Below are positions 16,317-25,001 of a stretch of 64,000 bases of DNA, in pieces. Under the pieces are notes generated by a model. That model ran no database searches. It worked only from the letters and a program-made list of their open reading frames with translations, and had not been told where the DNA came from. Location of the stretch: assembly GCF_000021805.1 (NCBI RefSeq), contig NC_011726.1, forward strand, positions 682,001-746,000. The letters are read 5' to 3'. A program made the position numbers and the translations under genes. Within the stretch, counting starts at the first letter, position 1, and each line of letters starts with the position of its first letter. Origin of the DNA: Rippkaea orientalis PCC 8801. Lineage in GTDB: Bacteria; Cyanobacteriota; Cyanobacteriia; Cyanobacteriales; Microcystaceae.

Positions 16317-16440
16317 CGGACAGGGAGAGACATTGACTTCTGACTTTGGCTTGTGCCTTTCTTCTTAATGATCAAAGGGGTCTGTTTGGGTTAAAGTTAA
16401 ATTAGTAAAGAAATGTAAACAAGATCTTTTGGTAACTGAC

Positions 16441-16617
16441 ATGGCAGACTCTCAATCTCAACCCACCGAAAGCCCTAAACTCGAAGATCCTAAGTTTGGC
16501 TTTAATGACTATGCAGAACGCCTTAATGGCCGTGCAGCTATGGTCGGATTTGTTCTCACCTTAGTTATTGAGTATCTGACCGGTCAAGGATTATTATCTT
16601 GGTTAGGCTTACACTAA
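16441..16617 (+). CDS. hli: high-light-inducible protein (one-helix LHC-like)
   Basis: 58 residues. The chlorophyll-binding signature ERLNGRAAM (E26-x2-NGR) leads into one transmembrane helix at about 32-53. HLIPs sit in thylakoids, bind chlorophyll and carotenoid, and protect photosystem II assembly or quench excess energy. The N-terminal 20 residues are polar. The ATG at 16441 is preferred over the upstream in-frame TTG. Which paralogue (hliA to hliD) it is cannot be told. A strong hairpin follows at 16640-16676. Confidence 0.9.
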   Translation: MADSQSQPTESPKLEDPKFGFNDYAERLNGRAAMVGFVLTLVIEYLTGQGLLSWLGLH

Positions 16618-16639
16618 CCATCGTAGAAATCAGTAGGGG

Positions 16640-16676
16640 TTAGGGGTTGGGAATCGTTATTTTTCCCAACCCCTAA
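16640..16676 (+). terminator. 13-bp perfect hairpin after hli
   Basis: TTAGGGGTTGGGA (16640-16652) and TCCCAACCCCTAA (16664-16676) pair perfectly around an 11-base loop containing a T run. It lies 23 bp after the hli stop and probably ends or stabilises that transcript. Confidence 0.6.
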
Positions 16677-16784
16677 CGCCAAACTCAGGTTAAGTAATCT
16701 GTGGAATTGCTCAAAGACCTACTCAGTTTGGGGATAGGTAGGATAAGCTGAAGTTAGAATAGTTACCTAGAAATACACACCAGC

Positions 16785-17072
16785 ATGAATGCTCTATTGC
16801 CTCGCTTTTTAAAAAACGCTTACCGCAAAGAACCGATTTCGAGCTTCATCCTGATCGTTGGGGCTGTTGATGCGGTGATCGGAGGTGTGGGCGAACGATG
16901 GACGTTATTGTCCTTCGGACTGATGGTGGTTTTACTTTCGGTGATCCTACGCTGGTGGCAAACCCAAAAAGCCCAACCCTTAACCACAGAAGATACTCCT
17001 AGACGCTATCTCCCTCCAAGTTCAACGCGATCGCCCCTACCGAGATTAACTCAAGATCACACCCATCGATAA
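16785..17072 (+). CDS. small membrane protein, unknown function
   Basis: 95 residues. Two moderately hydrophobic stretches, at about 18-36 (ISSFILIVGAVDAVIGG) and 39-58 (TLLSFGLMVVLLSVILRWW), suggest a helical hairpin. The tail is proline- and arginine-rich and includes a HIP1 site in the DNA. No family was recognised. The ATG follows a long leader after the hli terminator. It may share a transcript with the WD40 gene 51 bp downstream. Confidence 0.6.
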   Translation: MNALLPRFLKNAYRKEPISSFILIVGAVDAVIGGVGERWTLLSFGLMVVLLSVILRWWQTQKAQPLTTEDTPRRYLPPSSTRSPLPRLTQDHTHR

Positions 17073-17123
17073 TCAGAAGTTTCGTTATAGTCATAAAGGT
17101 AACTCGATTCTTGCCAGGACTCG

Positions 17124-18221
17124 ATGACTATGCTCAACCCTCTAAAAATCTTACCCAAATCTCAATCCTACTGGGGATTATTTACCGCGATCGCCCTATT
17201 GACTCTTCCCAGTTGGCCACTCCCTAGCAACGCCCAAGTTGAAACCGACCAACCCCTAGAGATATCACAGTTCGAGAATAGGCTCCGCACAAAAAACGCT
17301 GATAAAGTCATTTTACGCCACGTTCTTACGGGTCATACTACCCCCATTCGTTCCCTATTATTCAGTCGAGATAGCAGTACGTTAATCAGTGGGGGAGGAA
17401 CTAATGAACCCTTCCTTAAATTTTGGTCAGTACGCGATGGAGAAGAAACCGATACACTGCGCGCTCAAAGTTCTGCTATTTTGGCTTTAGCAATGTCCCC
17501 TAATGGTAAGGTCTTAATTACCAGTGGAGAAGATACGGATCTGCATTTTTGGCAATGGCCTGAACTAGAGAACAAAATTAGCTTTTTTGACAACTACTAC
17601 TATGTATTATCCCTGGCGGTGACTCCCGATAGTCAACTCGTCGTCAGTGGGGCTCTCGATGGTATTCGAGTTTGGAGTCTTGATCCACCCCATTTGCTCT
17701 ATACCTTAACCGGGTTTGGTTCTCGCAGTTATGCTTTAGCAATGCACCCTAATGCGTATCTCCTAGCCAGTGGCGATGATCAAGGAAGGGTAAGATTTTG
17801 GAATTTACGCGAAAGAACCTTAATCTCAGAATTTTCTGCCCATGATCAACCCATTTCAGGATTAGCTATTACCCCTGATAGTAGAAGTGTCGTTACGGCA
17901 AGTCATGACGGTACAGTCAAAATTTGGGATATTACTACCGGAGAAATGATGTACACTTTATCTGGCCATAAAGGTAGAATTGAACAGATCGCCTTGAGTC
18001 CTGATGGTCAGGTCATCGCTAGTGCTAGTAATGATGGGATACGGTTATGGAGTGTGCGATCGGGGGAAATGTTAGCCCATTTGAGAGAACACAAAGATTG
18101 GGTCAAAAGTTTGGCTTTTAGTCCTAATGGGCGGTTTCTTGCCTCAGGAGGCTTGGATCGGACCATTTATCTTTGGGAAATTTCTTCGACTTTATCTGAT
18201 GTTTCCACCAGTCAGAACTAA
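17124..18221 (+). CDS. exported WD40-repeat protein
   Basis: 365 residues. A signal peptide covers about residues 1-38 (hydrophobic core AIALLTLPSWPLP, cleavage near SNA-Q). Seven WD40 blades follow from about residue 65, each with GH/AH and closing W-D-like pairs, for example LSGHKGRIEQIALSPDG, TVKIWDITTGEM and TIYLWEIS. The number of blades suits one closed beta-propeller used as a protein-binding platform in the periplasm. No fused enzymatic domain is present. The DUF3288 gene starts 8 bp after its stop. Confidence 0.85.
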   Translation: MTMLNPLKILPKSQSYWGLFTAIALLTLPSWPLPSNAQVETDQPLEISQFENRLRTKNADKVILRHVLTGHTTPIRSLLFSRDSSTLISGGGTNEPFLKFWSVRDGEETDTLRAQSSAILALAMSPNGKVLITSGEDTDLHFWQWPELENKISFFDNYYYVLSLAVTPDSQLVVSGALDGIRVWSLDPPHLLYTLTGFGSRSYALAMHPNAYLLASGDDQGRVRFWNLRERTLISEFSAHDQPISGLAITPDSRSVVTASHDGTVKIWDITTGEMMYTLSGHKGRIEQIALSPDGQVIASASNDGIRLWSVRSGEMLAHLREHKDWVKSLAFSPNGRFLASGGLDRTIYLWEISSTLSDVSTSQN

Positions 18222-18228
18222 GGTAATC

Positions 18229-18510
18229 ATGCCTCAAGATCAACAACATCCTCAAGAAAAAAAGGATCAAGAAATTGTTAATACCCTTCTAACAAGTTCT
18301 CCCAATCCCCATAATTTGGCAGAATTAGCCCGCTTGCGTATCCGTTACCGCAATTTTCCAGGGGCTAGACAAATACAACAGGATTTAGACTTAGTTTTGC
18401 AAGGTTGGGAATTAACTGAAGAACAACTTTTTGATCAAACGCGCCAACTTCATGATACTCGTCAAGTTTATCAACGTAAAATAGAAGAAGAAGCTCAAGA
18501 TTGGAGTTAA
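18229..18510 (+). CDS. DUF3288 family protein
   Basis: 93 residues from the ATG at 18229 (AAGGT just upstream), although the frame stays open further back inside the WD40 gene. The sequence matches the cyanobacteria-restricted DUF3288 family: a polar N-terminus with QQHPQEKKDQE, then NLAELARLRIRYRNFPGA, then an acidic helical end (LTEEQLFDQTRQLH). It is probably a soluble helical protein of unknown role. It is likely co-transcribed with the WD40 gene (7-bp gap) and perhaps with the membrane-protein gene 37 bp downstream. Confidence 0.8.
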   Translation: MPQDQQHPQEKKDQEIVNTLLTSSPNPHNLAELARLRIRYRNFPGARQIQQDLDLVLQGWELTEEQLFDQTRQLHDTRQVYQRKIEEEAQDWS

Positions 18511-18547
18511 TTGAGCATCGATTCATTCTAACCAAGGATAGAAGGAT

Positions 18548-19876
18548 ATGATGATGTTTAAACCTGAAATTATGAGATCGGTGGAACAACTTGGCTACCG
18601 TGTAACGGTTGGTGATGTTGCCGCGCAAGCAGGACTAGAACTTAATTTAGCCCAACAGGGGTTATTAGCGTTAGCCTCTGATGCGGGGGGACATCTACAA
18701 GTAGCTGAGTCGGGGGATATTGTTTATCTCTTTCCTCAAAATTTTCGGACAATTTTACGCAATAAATACTGGAAAATTAGACTACAAGAAACCTGGGAAA
18801 AGGTTTGGAAGGTTCTTTTTTATTTAATTCGGATTTCTTTTGGGGTTATTCTCATTGCTTCGATTATTTTGATGATGATTACGATTGCCATTATCTTCAT
18901 CGCTATTAGTTCTAGTCGGGATGGAGATAGGGATTCTAATAGCGATCGCGGTGGTGGTTATGGGGGGGGTGGATTGATTTTCTTCCCTAATTTTTCGGAT
19001 CTATTTTGGATTTTTTATCCCAACTATGGCTACAATCGCTATGAATATGAGTCTTCACAAAATTATAAAAAAACACCAGAAAAAAGTGAGCTTAATTTCC
19101 TAGAGGCTATCTTTTCTTTTCTGTTCGGTGATGGTAATCCCAATTATAATTTAGAAGATCGTCGCTGGCAAGATATTGGAACGGTTATTCGCAATAATCG
19201 AGGCTCGGTTGTTGCTGAACAAATTGCTCCTTATTTAGATAATATTACTAAGTATAATGAAGAAACGGAAGATTATATCTTACCCGTTTTAACTCGGTTT
19301 AATGGCTATCCTCAAGTGTCTCCCCAAGGCGAAATTATTTATTATTTTCCTGAATTACAAGTTACAGTTCAAAATCAAACTCAGCGTTCAGTAGCAAGTT
19401 ATTTAAAGGAAAAACTCTATCGCTTTAGTCAAGCTAGTAGCGGACAAATTATGATCGCTATCGGCTTAGGGGCGTTGAATTTTATCCTTGCTTTAGTGTT
19501 AGGATCATTATTAAAAGAACCGGATATTGTTAACCAAATTGGGGGATTAGTTGCTTTTGTTAATTCGATTTACTGGCTATTATTAGCTTACGCGACGGCT
19601 TTTTTAGGGACTCCTTTAGTTCGCTATTTCTGGGTTCAACACCAAAATAGTAAGATTGAATCGCGTAATTCTAACCGACAAGAAAGAGCAGAATTTTTGT
19701 TAGAACCCAATGAAACCTTAAAACAAAAAATTGCTTATACCCATCAATTTTCTGATCAAAAAGTAATTACTGAAGCTGATATTACCTATTCTACTGAAAA
19801 GGATGTTCTAGAACAAGAGGTTGAACGTTCAGACAAAATTGACGAAGAATGGAGAAAACGGTTAGAATCGAATTAA
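18548..19876 (+). CDS. cyanobacterial membrane protein with a duplicated N-terminal-type domain
   Basis: 442 residues. A small domain occurs twice: at about 10-60 (LGYRVTVGDVAAQAGL... ending GDIVYLFP) and about 220-275 (NEETEDYILPVLTRF... ending GEIIYYFPEL). Each copy looks like a winged-helix fold with a conserved G-x-I-x-Y-x-FP end. Transmembrane helices lie at about 92-122 and in a pair at about 300-350. A Gly- and Asp-rich linker follows the first helix. Proteins of this layout are conserved across cyanobacteria with no known function. The start could be any of the three initial Met codons. Confidence 0.7.
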   Translation: MMMFKPEIMRSVEQLGYRVTVGDVAAQAGLELNLAQQGLLALASDAGGHLQVAESGDIVYLFPQNFRTILRNKYWKIRLQETWEKVWKVLFYLIRISFGVILIASIILMMITIAIIFIAISSSRDGDRDSNSDRGGGYGGGGLIFFPNFSDLFWIFYPNYGYNRYEYESSQNYKKTPEKSELNFLEAIFSFLFGDGNPNYNLEDRRWQDIGTVIRNNRGSVVAEQIAPYLDNITKYNEETEDYILPVLTRFNGYPQVSPQGEIIYYFPELQVTVQNQTQRSVASYLKEKLYRFSQASSGQIMIAIGLGALNFILALVLGSLLKEPDIVNQIGGLVAFVNSIYWLLLAYATAFLGTPLVRYFWVQHQNSKIESRNSNRQERAEFLLEPNETLKQKIAYTHQFSDQKVITEADITYSTEKDVLEQEVERSDKIDEEWRKRLESN

Positions 19877-19888
19877 TAAAAACTTTAA

Positions 19889-19905
19889 GGTGGGCAATGC
19901 CCACC
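19889..19905. repeat. 17-bp palindrome, possible terminator
   Basis: GGTGGGCAATGCCCACC lies 12 bp downstream of the preceding stop codon. It belongs to the same family as the copies at 1550-1566 and 13320-13336. Confidence 0.6.
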
Positions 19906-19942
19906 CCACAATAAATAATAGTAATTGAGTGTTAATATTATT

Positions 19943-20371
19943 ATGGTTTATCATGTAATTTACGACGGAAATTGTAATCTTTGTGCGACGTTTACCCAAC
20001 TTCTAGCGAGTTTTGATCAAGGGAAGTTATTTGACTATATTCCGATGCAAGATGAGGTAACATTACAGCAATTTGGTATTACTTCGGAAGATTGTAAAAT
20101 GGGGATGATTTTAATTGATGGAGAGGATATAAAAAACCGTTGGCAAGGAAGCAATGCAGCAGAAGAAATTGTCAATCTTTTACCGTTAGGACAGCTATTT
20201 ATTACCGCTTACCGCGCTTTACCAGGGGTAAAATGGGTGGGGGATAAAACCTACGAACAAGTAAGAGATAATCGTTATAATTGGTTTGGAAAGCGTCAAA
20301 AAACTTATCAGTCTAACTATCCTTTTGGATGTCATAATTCTTCCGATAGTTGTTCAGTAGAATCTACTTGA
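19943..20371 (+). CDS. DCC-family (DUF393) thiol-disulfide oxidoreductase-like protein
   Basis: 142 residues from the ATG at 19943; an upstream in-frame TTG at 19925 is less likely. The defining motif D-G-N-C-x2-C is at residues 8-14 (YDGNCNLC), followed by the family pattern with a basic-aromatic second half (TAYRALPGVKWVGDKTYEQV). DCC proteins are thioredoxin-fold relatives with a CxxC redox pair and unknown substrates. No signal peptide is seen. It stands alone. Confidence 0.82.
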   Translation: MVYHVIYDGNCNLCATFTQLLASFDQGKLFDYIPMQDEVTLQQFGITSEDCKMGMILIDGEDIKNRWQGSNAAEEIVNLLPLGQLFITAYRALPGVKWVGDKTYEQVRDNRYNWFGKRQKTYQSNYPFGCHNSSDSCSVEST

Positions 20372-20393
20372 TAATAGCAATTAAATATTAATA

Positions 20394-20459
20394 GTAGGGC
20401 GGGCAAATTTTAATAAGCTAATATTTTTAATCTGAATCATCTCTATTTGCCTACCCTAC
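20394..20459. repeat. 66-bp element with terminal inverted repeats
   Basis: The ends GTAGGGCGGGCAAAT (20394-20408) and ATTTGCCTACCCTAC (20445-20459) are imperfect inverted repeats. The right end is almost identical to that of the element at 125-188. Confidence 0.6.
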
Positions 20460-20502
20460 AAGCTCATTAAATCGATTTTCATTTTTAATAAAATTTTCCA
20501 AG

Positions 20503-20910
20503 CTATTTTTTATGATTGTTTTGCTTGGGTAAAGCTTCTTGTAATAAAAATTTGACTCGTTCTTGAATAGCGTGAAATTGATCACTAAATTGAGATTCTA
20601 ACCCTCTAATTAAATTAACAGAAGCACATTTTTTCCATAGGTATTCCCCGTAAACAGACTGTTAATAGACAAGGAAGCAACTTGATAAGAAATTTCATCA
20701 ATATTCATACGAAGTCGTATACCATCATCAGATACCTTAAAAAGTTGCTGAGATTTTTTACCCTGCAAAACATTAATAATTGTATTCAAAATATCAGTAT
20801 AATTTAAGGTCGCTAAATTATTTTACTCAATTTTTGGCTATCAATGAGTCAAAATGAGGCTTTGTACTAAATATACCACCTCCATATCCAGAATTGGTAC
20901 AAAAACCTAA
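20503..20910 (-). pseudogene. frameshifted remnant of an unknown gene
   Basis: The minus strand encodes protein-like segments in shifting frames: LGFCTNSGYGGGIFSTKPHF (from 20910), then LNYTDILNTIINVLQGKKS through SINSLFTGNTYGK (from about 20822), then ASVNLIRGLESQFSDQFH to a stop at 20503-20505. The last shift lies at the six-T run 20629-20634; one extra base there would rejoin the frames. Another disruption lies near 20823-20850. No start codon and no family were recognised. It is most likely a decayed gene, although a sequencing error in the homopolymer could explain one of the breaks. Confidence 0.55.
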
Positions 20911-21007
20911 TTATTGAGACAATAACTTCTAACTTCTGACTTCATGCCAATGGTGTGGCACAATTTGAAAAGGATCACCGTATCATACCCATACCCTTCT
21001 ATTGTCC

Positions 21008-23737
21008 ATGAGCGCAAACGTACCTGAATTACCCACCCAATACGACCCCAAAACCACCGAAGCTAAATGGCAAGAAGCGTGGGAAACCCACCAAGTCTTT
21101 AAAGCAGACACCAACCACCCAGGAACCCCCTACAGCATCGTTATCCCCCCTCCCAACGTCACGGGAAGCTTGCACATGGGTCATGCCTTTGAAGACTGTT
21201 TAATGGATGTTCTGATGCGCTATCATCGGATGTGCGGACACAATACCCTCTGTCTCCCTGGAACTGATCACGCGAGTATCGCGGTTCATACCATCCTCGA
21301 TCGCCAACTCAAAGCAGAAGGCAAAACCCGTTATGATATGGGTCGGGAAAAATTCCTCGAAAAAGCCTGGCAATGGAAAGAAGAATCAGGCGGTACAATT
21401 GTTAATCAATTAAAGCGAATGGGACTGTCTGCGGACTGGTCACGGGAACGATTTACCCTCGATGAAGGACTGTCTAAAGCGGTTAGAAAAGCCTTTATTC
21501 AACTCTATGAAGCAGGGTTAATTTATAGAGGAAATTACCTAGTTAATTGGTGTCCTGCGTCTCTTTCTGCTGTCTCAGATTTAGAAGTAGAAAGCAAAGA
21601 AGTAGACGGACATCTTTGGCATTTTCGCTACCCCTTAACCGATGGAACGGGGTATATAGAAGTGGCAACCACACGACCCGAAACCATGTTAGGAGATACG
21701 GGAGTGGCAGTTAATCCTAATGATAAACGCTACCAAAGTTTGATTGGAAAAACCCTAACCTTACCCCTGGTTGGTCGAGAAATTCCTATCTTTGCCGATG
21801 AGTTAGTAGACCCCGAATTTGGAACAGGATGCGTTAAAGTTACCCCCGCGCATGATCCCAATGACTTCGAGATGGGAAACCGTCATAACTTGCCCTTTAT
21901 TAATATTATGAATAAAGACGGCACACTCAATGAAAATGCCGGAATTTTTCAAGGACAAGATCGCTACGTTGCACGGAAAAATGTTGTTAAAAAACTCGAA
22001 GAAGAAGGCTATTTAATTAAAGTTGAAGAATACCGTCATGCGGTTCCCTATAGCGATCGCGGAAAAGTCCCCGTTGAACCCCTATTATCTACCCAATGGT
22101 TCGTTAAAATTGAACCCCTCTCTAAAAAAGCCTTAACCTTTTTAGATGAGTATAATTCCCCTCGTTTTGTCCCTGATCGCTGGACCAAAGTCTATCGAGA
22201 TTGGTTAATAAAATTAAAGGACTGGTGTATCTCCCGTCAATTGTGGTGGGGTCATCAAATTCCCGCTTGGTATGTAATTAGTGAAACTAATAACGAAATT
22301 ACCGATCATACCCCATTTATTGTGGCAGACAACGAAGACGAAGCCATCAAAAAAGCCCAAGAACAATACGGAGAGAACATCACATTAGAACAAGATCCTG
22401 ATGTTTTAGATACTTGGTTTTCTTCTGGTTTATGGCCGTTTTCTACGCTAGGTTGGCCAGAAAATACTGAAGACTTAACCCGCTACTATCCCACTAGCAC
22501 GCTAGTTACCGGGTTCGATATTATTTTCTTTTGGGTTGCCCGTATGACCATGATGGCAGGGTATTTTACCGATCAAATTCCCTTCAAAGATGTCTATATT
22601 CATGGGTTAGTTAGAGACGAAAACGGTAAAAAAATGTCTAAGTCGGCTAACAATGGCATCGATCCTTTAATCCTAATTAAAAACTATGGAACTGATGCCC
22701 TACGGTATACCCTAATTAAAGAAGTTGCTGGTGCAGGTCAAGATATTAGCCTACAATATAACCGAAAAACCGACGAATCAGAATCCGTTGAAGCGTCTCG
22801 AAATTTTGCCAATAAACTCTGGAATGCTGCGCGGTTCGTGATGATGAACTTGCAAGGAAACACCCCGAAAACCTTGGGAGTTCCTGATAGGGAAAAATTA
22901 GAATTATGCGATCGCTGGATCTTATCCCGTTTCCATCAATTAGTCCAACAAACCCGCAACTACGTCGAAAACTACGGACTTGGAGAAGCAGCCAAAGGAC
23001 TTTATGAGTTCATTTGGGGTGATTTTTGCGACTGGTATATCGAATTAGTCAAAACCCGTCTTTGGAAAGACTCTAACACAGAGTCTCGCTTAGTTGCTCA
23101 GCAAACCCTAGCCTACGTCCTCGATAATACCTTAAGGCTACTCCATCCCTTTATGCCCCATATTACCGAAGAAATTTGGCAAACCCTAACCCAAACAAGC
23201 GATCAATTCCTCGCTCTACAAGCTTATCCCATTGCTGACACCCAAGCCATTGATCCTCAACTAGAAACGTCATTTGATCTAATCATTGCAACCATTCGTA
23301 CCTTAAGAAACTTAAGGGCGGAAGCGGAAATCAAACCTGGGGTGAAAGTTTCCGTAATTTTACAGAGTGAAAATGAGCACGAACGGGCTATTCTAGAATC
23401 TGCTCAACCTTATATTAAGGATCTCTCAAAAGTGGAACAACTAACGATTACTCCCCAATTAGAAGCGGAGATAGGACAAGTTATCGCGGGAGTTGTCGGT
23501 ACCGTTCAGGCTTTAATTCCCCTATCTGGTATTATTGATATTGCCAATCTTCGAGGAAAGCTAGAGAAAAATTTAGCTAAGATAGAAGCTGAGATCAAAT
23601 CTTTGAGCAGTCGGCTGAGTAACCCTGGTTTTGTCAACAAAGCCCCTCAAGAAATCATTCAAGGAGCTCAAGAATCCCTCGCTGAAGCCCAAAAACAAGC
23701 AGAAATTCTTCGAGAACGTCTCCATCGTCTGAAATAA
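21008..23737 (+). CDS. valS: valyl-tRNA synthetase
   Basis: 909 residues from the ATG at 21008. Class I synthetase with the HIGH motif variant in [12 protein letters not shown] (near residue 50), a connective editing domain (about 190-350, containing [11 protein letters not shown]), and KMSKS in [10 protein letters not shown]. The anticodon-binding helical domain is followed by a C-terminal coiled coil (about 840-909, rich in Glu, Leu and Lys) typical of ValRS. It charges tRNA-Val and edits Thr-tRNA. The length is normal. It is followed after 35 bp by a coiled-coil gene on the same strand. Confidence 0.97.
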   Translation: MSANVPELPTQYDPKTTEAKWQEAWETHQVFKADTNHPGTPYSIVIPPPNVTGSLHMGHAFEDCLMDVLMRYHRMCGHNTLCLPGTDHASIAVHTILDRQLKAEGKTRYDMGREKFLEKAWQWKEESGGTIVNQLKRMGLSADWSRERFTLDEGLSKAVRKAFIQLYEAGLIYRGNYLVNWCPASLSAVSDLEVESKEVDGHLWHFRYPLTDGTGYIEVATTRPETMLGDTGVAVNPNDKRYQSLIGKTLTLPLVGREIPIFADELVDPEFGTGCVKVTPAHDPNDFEMGNRHNLPFINIMNKDGTLNENAGIFQGQDRYVARKNVVKKLEEEGYLIKVEEYRHAVPYSDRGKVPVEPLLSTQWFVKIEPLSKKALTFLDEYNSPRFVPDRWTKVYRDWLIKLKDWCISRQLWWGHQIPAWYVISETNNEITDHTPFIVADNEDEAIKKAQEQYGENITLEQDPDVLDTWFSSGLWPFSTLGWPENTEDLTRYYPTSTLVTGFDIIFFWVARMTMMAGYFTDQIPFKDVYIHGLVRDENGKKMSKSANNGIDPLILIKNYGTDALRYTLIKEVAGAGQDISLQYNRKTDESESVEASRNFANKLWNAARFVMMNLQGNTPKTLGVPDREKLELCDRWILSRFHQLVQQTRNYVENYGLGEAAKGLYEFIWGDFCDWYIELVKTRLWKDSNTESRLVAQQTLAYVLDNTLRLLHPFMPHITEEIWQTLTQTSDQFLALQAYPIADTQAIDPQLETSFDLIIATIRTLRNLRAEAEIKPGVKVSVILQSENEHERAILESAQPYIKDLSKVEQLTITPQLEAEIGQVIAGVVGTVQALIPLSGIIDIANLRGKLEKNLAKIEAEIKSLSSRLSNPGFVNKAPQEIIQGAQESLAEAQKQAEILRERLHRLK

Positions 23738-23772
23738 TAACGAAAGCCATTTTGATCAGCCCCTACTCTACT

Positions 23773-24273
23773 ATGCTACACCTGGCTCAAGTTAAACAGA
23801 ATCCCACTTCAGGCGATATAGAACTTCAGTTACTAGCACGCCAAATATCTAGGTATCATTGGGAGATAATACGTTCTGAAGTTATTGTATACAGTGTAGG
23901 GGTTGGCTTAACTCATGAACTATTAGTATTAGTAGACATTGGAGAAGATCAACAAATTATTCAAATTCAAGAAGCAAAAGATTGGATAATCGAGTTAATT
24001 GAAAACCATTTAAACCAGGCAAAGAAAACATCAAATTTGCTTCAAGAAGAACAAGAAAGAATTGAAACCTGGCGACAGGAAATTACTTTAAAAAGTTTAG
24101 ATTTAACCCGTCGCCATCTAGAGTTAGAAACCCAAAAAGAACAAATTCAAGAATTAGAGGCTAATCTCAAACAAGAAAAAGAACTCTTAGAAATTCGTCA
24201 ACAAGAACTCAAGGAATTAGCGTTACACTTGGAACGTGAAAAAAAACGTCTTAAAGCCTTAGAAGATGTATAG
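23773..24273 (+). CDS. coiled-coil protein of unknown function downstream of valS
   Basis: 166 residues from the ATG at 23773; a TTG 21 bases earlier is in frame. The first 75 residues form a compact alpha/beta region with no recognised motif. From about residue 80 to the end the sequence is a long Glu/Lys/Gln/Leu coiled coil (for example QEEQERIETWRQEI and EIRQQELKELALHLEREKK). It lies 35 bp after valS and may be co-transcribed. A structural or scaffolding role is likely. Confidence 0.7.
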   Translation: MLHLAQVKQNPTSGDIELQLLARQISRYHWEIIRSEVIVYSVGVGLTHELLVLVDIGEDQQIIQIQEAKDWIIELIENHLNQAKKTSNLLQEEQERIETWRQEITLKSLDLTRRHLELETQKEQIQELEANLKQEKELLEIRQQELKELALHLEREKKRLKALEDV

Positions 24274-24351
24274 AGTTTTTCGGAGTTTTTCATCTTTTCC
24301 TCTTAATTTTAACCCCGAACCCCGAACTACTAACCCCTAATTCAGATTAGG

Positions 24352-24747
24352 TTAATTGATTTTTTTCTGGTAAATTGTAGAAATGGTTTTGGCTAAGTCA
24401 AAATCTTTTTGGGTAAGTCCTCCAGCATCATGACTGCTTAAACTGACGGTAACTCGGTTATAGTTAATCATTAAATCGGGATGGTGTCCTAAGCTTTCAG
24501 CCGGGTTCACTAACAGATTAACAAAAGCGATCGCCTCAACAAAATTCTCAAACTCATAGGTATGGCGCAATTGTTGTCCTTCCAATTGCCATCCAGGGAC
24601 AGTTTTTAACTGTTGGGTAATTTGCCCTGAAGTTAGTTTTGCAGCGTCTTTAAAGGTTTCACTGCCTCTAGTAGGAGTTCCTGCACTAAAACTCAGACAA
24701 ACTGCTAAAATCATCGTTAAAAAACCTTTTCCGCAATTTTTGAACAT
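24352..24747 (-). CDS. pterin-4a-carbinolamine dehydratase with a signal peptide
   Basis: 131 residues from the ATG at 24745-24747, preceded by GGAGGAATT. The C-terminal part (about 35-131) carries the PCD active-site pattern: HHPD in SLGHHPDLMINYNRV and SSHDAGGLTQKDF. Residues 1-26 form a hydrophobic export signal (GFLTMILAVCLSFSAG). PCDs recycle oxidised pterin cofactors in the cytoplasm or moonlight as transcription coactivators; a secreted form is unexpected. The leader could instead be a membrane anchor. The longer open frame upstream begins in non-coding-like sequence and was not used. Confidence 0.85.
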   Translation of the reverse strand: MFKNCGKGFLTMILAVCLSFSAGTPTRGSETFKDAAKLTSGQITQQLKTVPGWQLEGQQLRHTYEFENFVEAIAFVNLLVNPAESLGHHPDLMINYNRVTVSLSSHDAGGLTQKDFDLAKTISTIYQKKIN

Positions 24748-24840
24748 AATTCCTCCAAGCCTTTTATAGAATTTTTTAACCTTTGATGATGGCACAAACA
24801 CAATTTTTGTGTAATTATAGTTCACAACCATTTTGATCCT

Positions 24841-24865
24841 CCACGGGGCGAACCCGTGGTTTTTT
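24841..24865 (+). terminator. hairpin with T run, orphan terminator-like element
   Basis: CCACGGG (24841-24847) pairs with CCCGTGG (24853-24859) and is followed by six T at 24860-24865, a textbook intrinsic terminator on the plus strand. No plus-strand gene ends within 500 bp, so it may be a relic of a lost gene or the end of a mobile element. Confidence 0.45.
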
Positions 24866-24946
24866 GTTAAAGTTAGAACAAACAAGGCAGCAGACAACAG
24901 TAACCAGATCTCTTCGTTCCTTCGACCCTTCCCACATCTCCCAACA

Positions 24947-24978
24947 CTAAGATATCTTAGATAAAGATAATCATTGAG
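24947..24978 (+). promoter_or_regulatory. palindrome and Fur-box-like site upstream of ndbB
   Basis: CTAAGATATCTTAG (24947-24960) is a perfect 14-bp palindrome. Overlapping its end, the 19-mer at 24960-24978 (GATAAAGATAATCATTGAG) agrees with the classical Fur box at 15 of 19 positions by eye. It ends 23 bp before the ndbB start, a place where a repressor would block transcription. Confidence 0.4.
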
Positions 24979-25001
24979 CCAACCGATAGCACCTAGTCAT
25001 C

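Larger units (their letters stand above)
20372..21007. other. intergenic region holding a repeat element and a gene relic
   Basis: About 635 bp. It contains the 66-bp element at 20394-20459 and the broken minus-strand gene at 20503-20910. The remaining bases before valS hold only short simple-sequence text (AACTTCTAACTTCTGACTTC at 20927-20946) and presumably the valS promoter. Confidence 0.5.
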
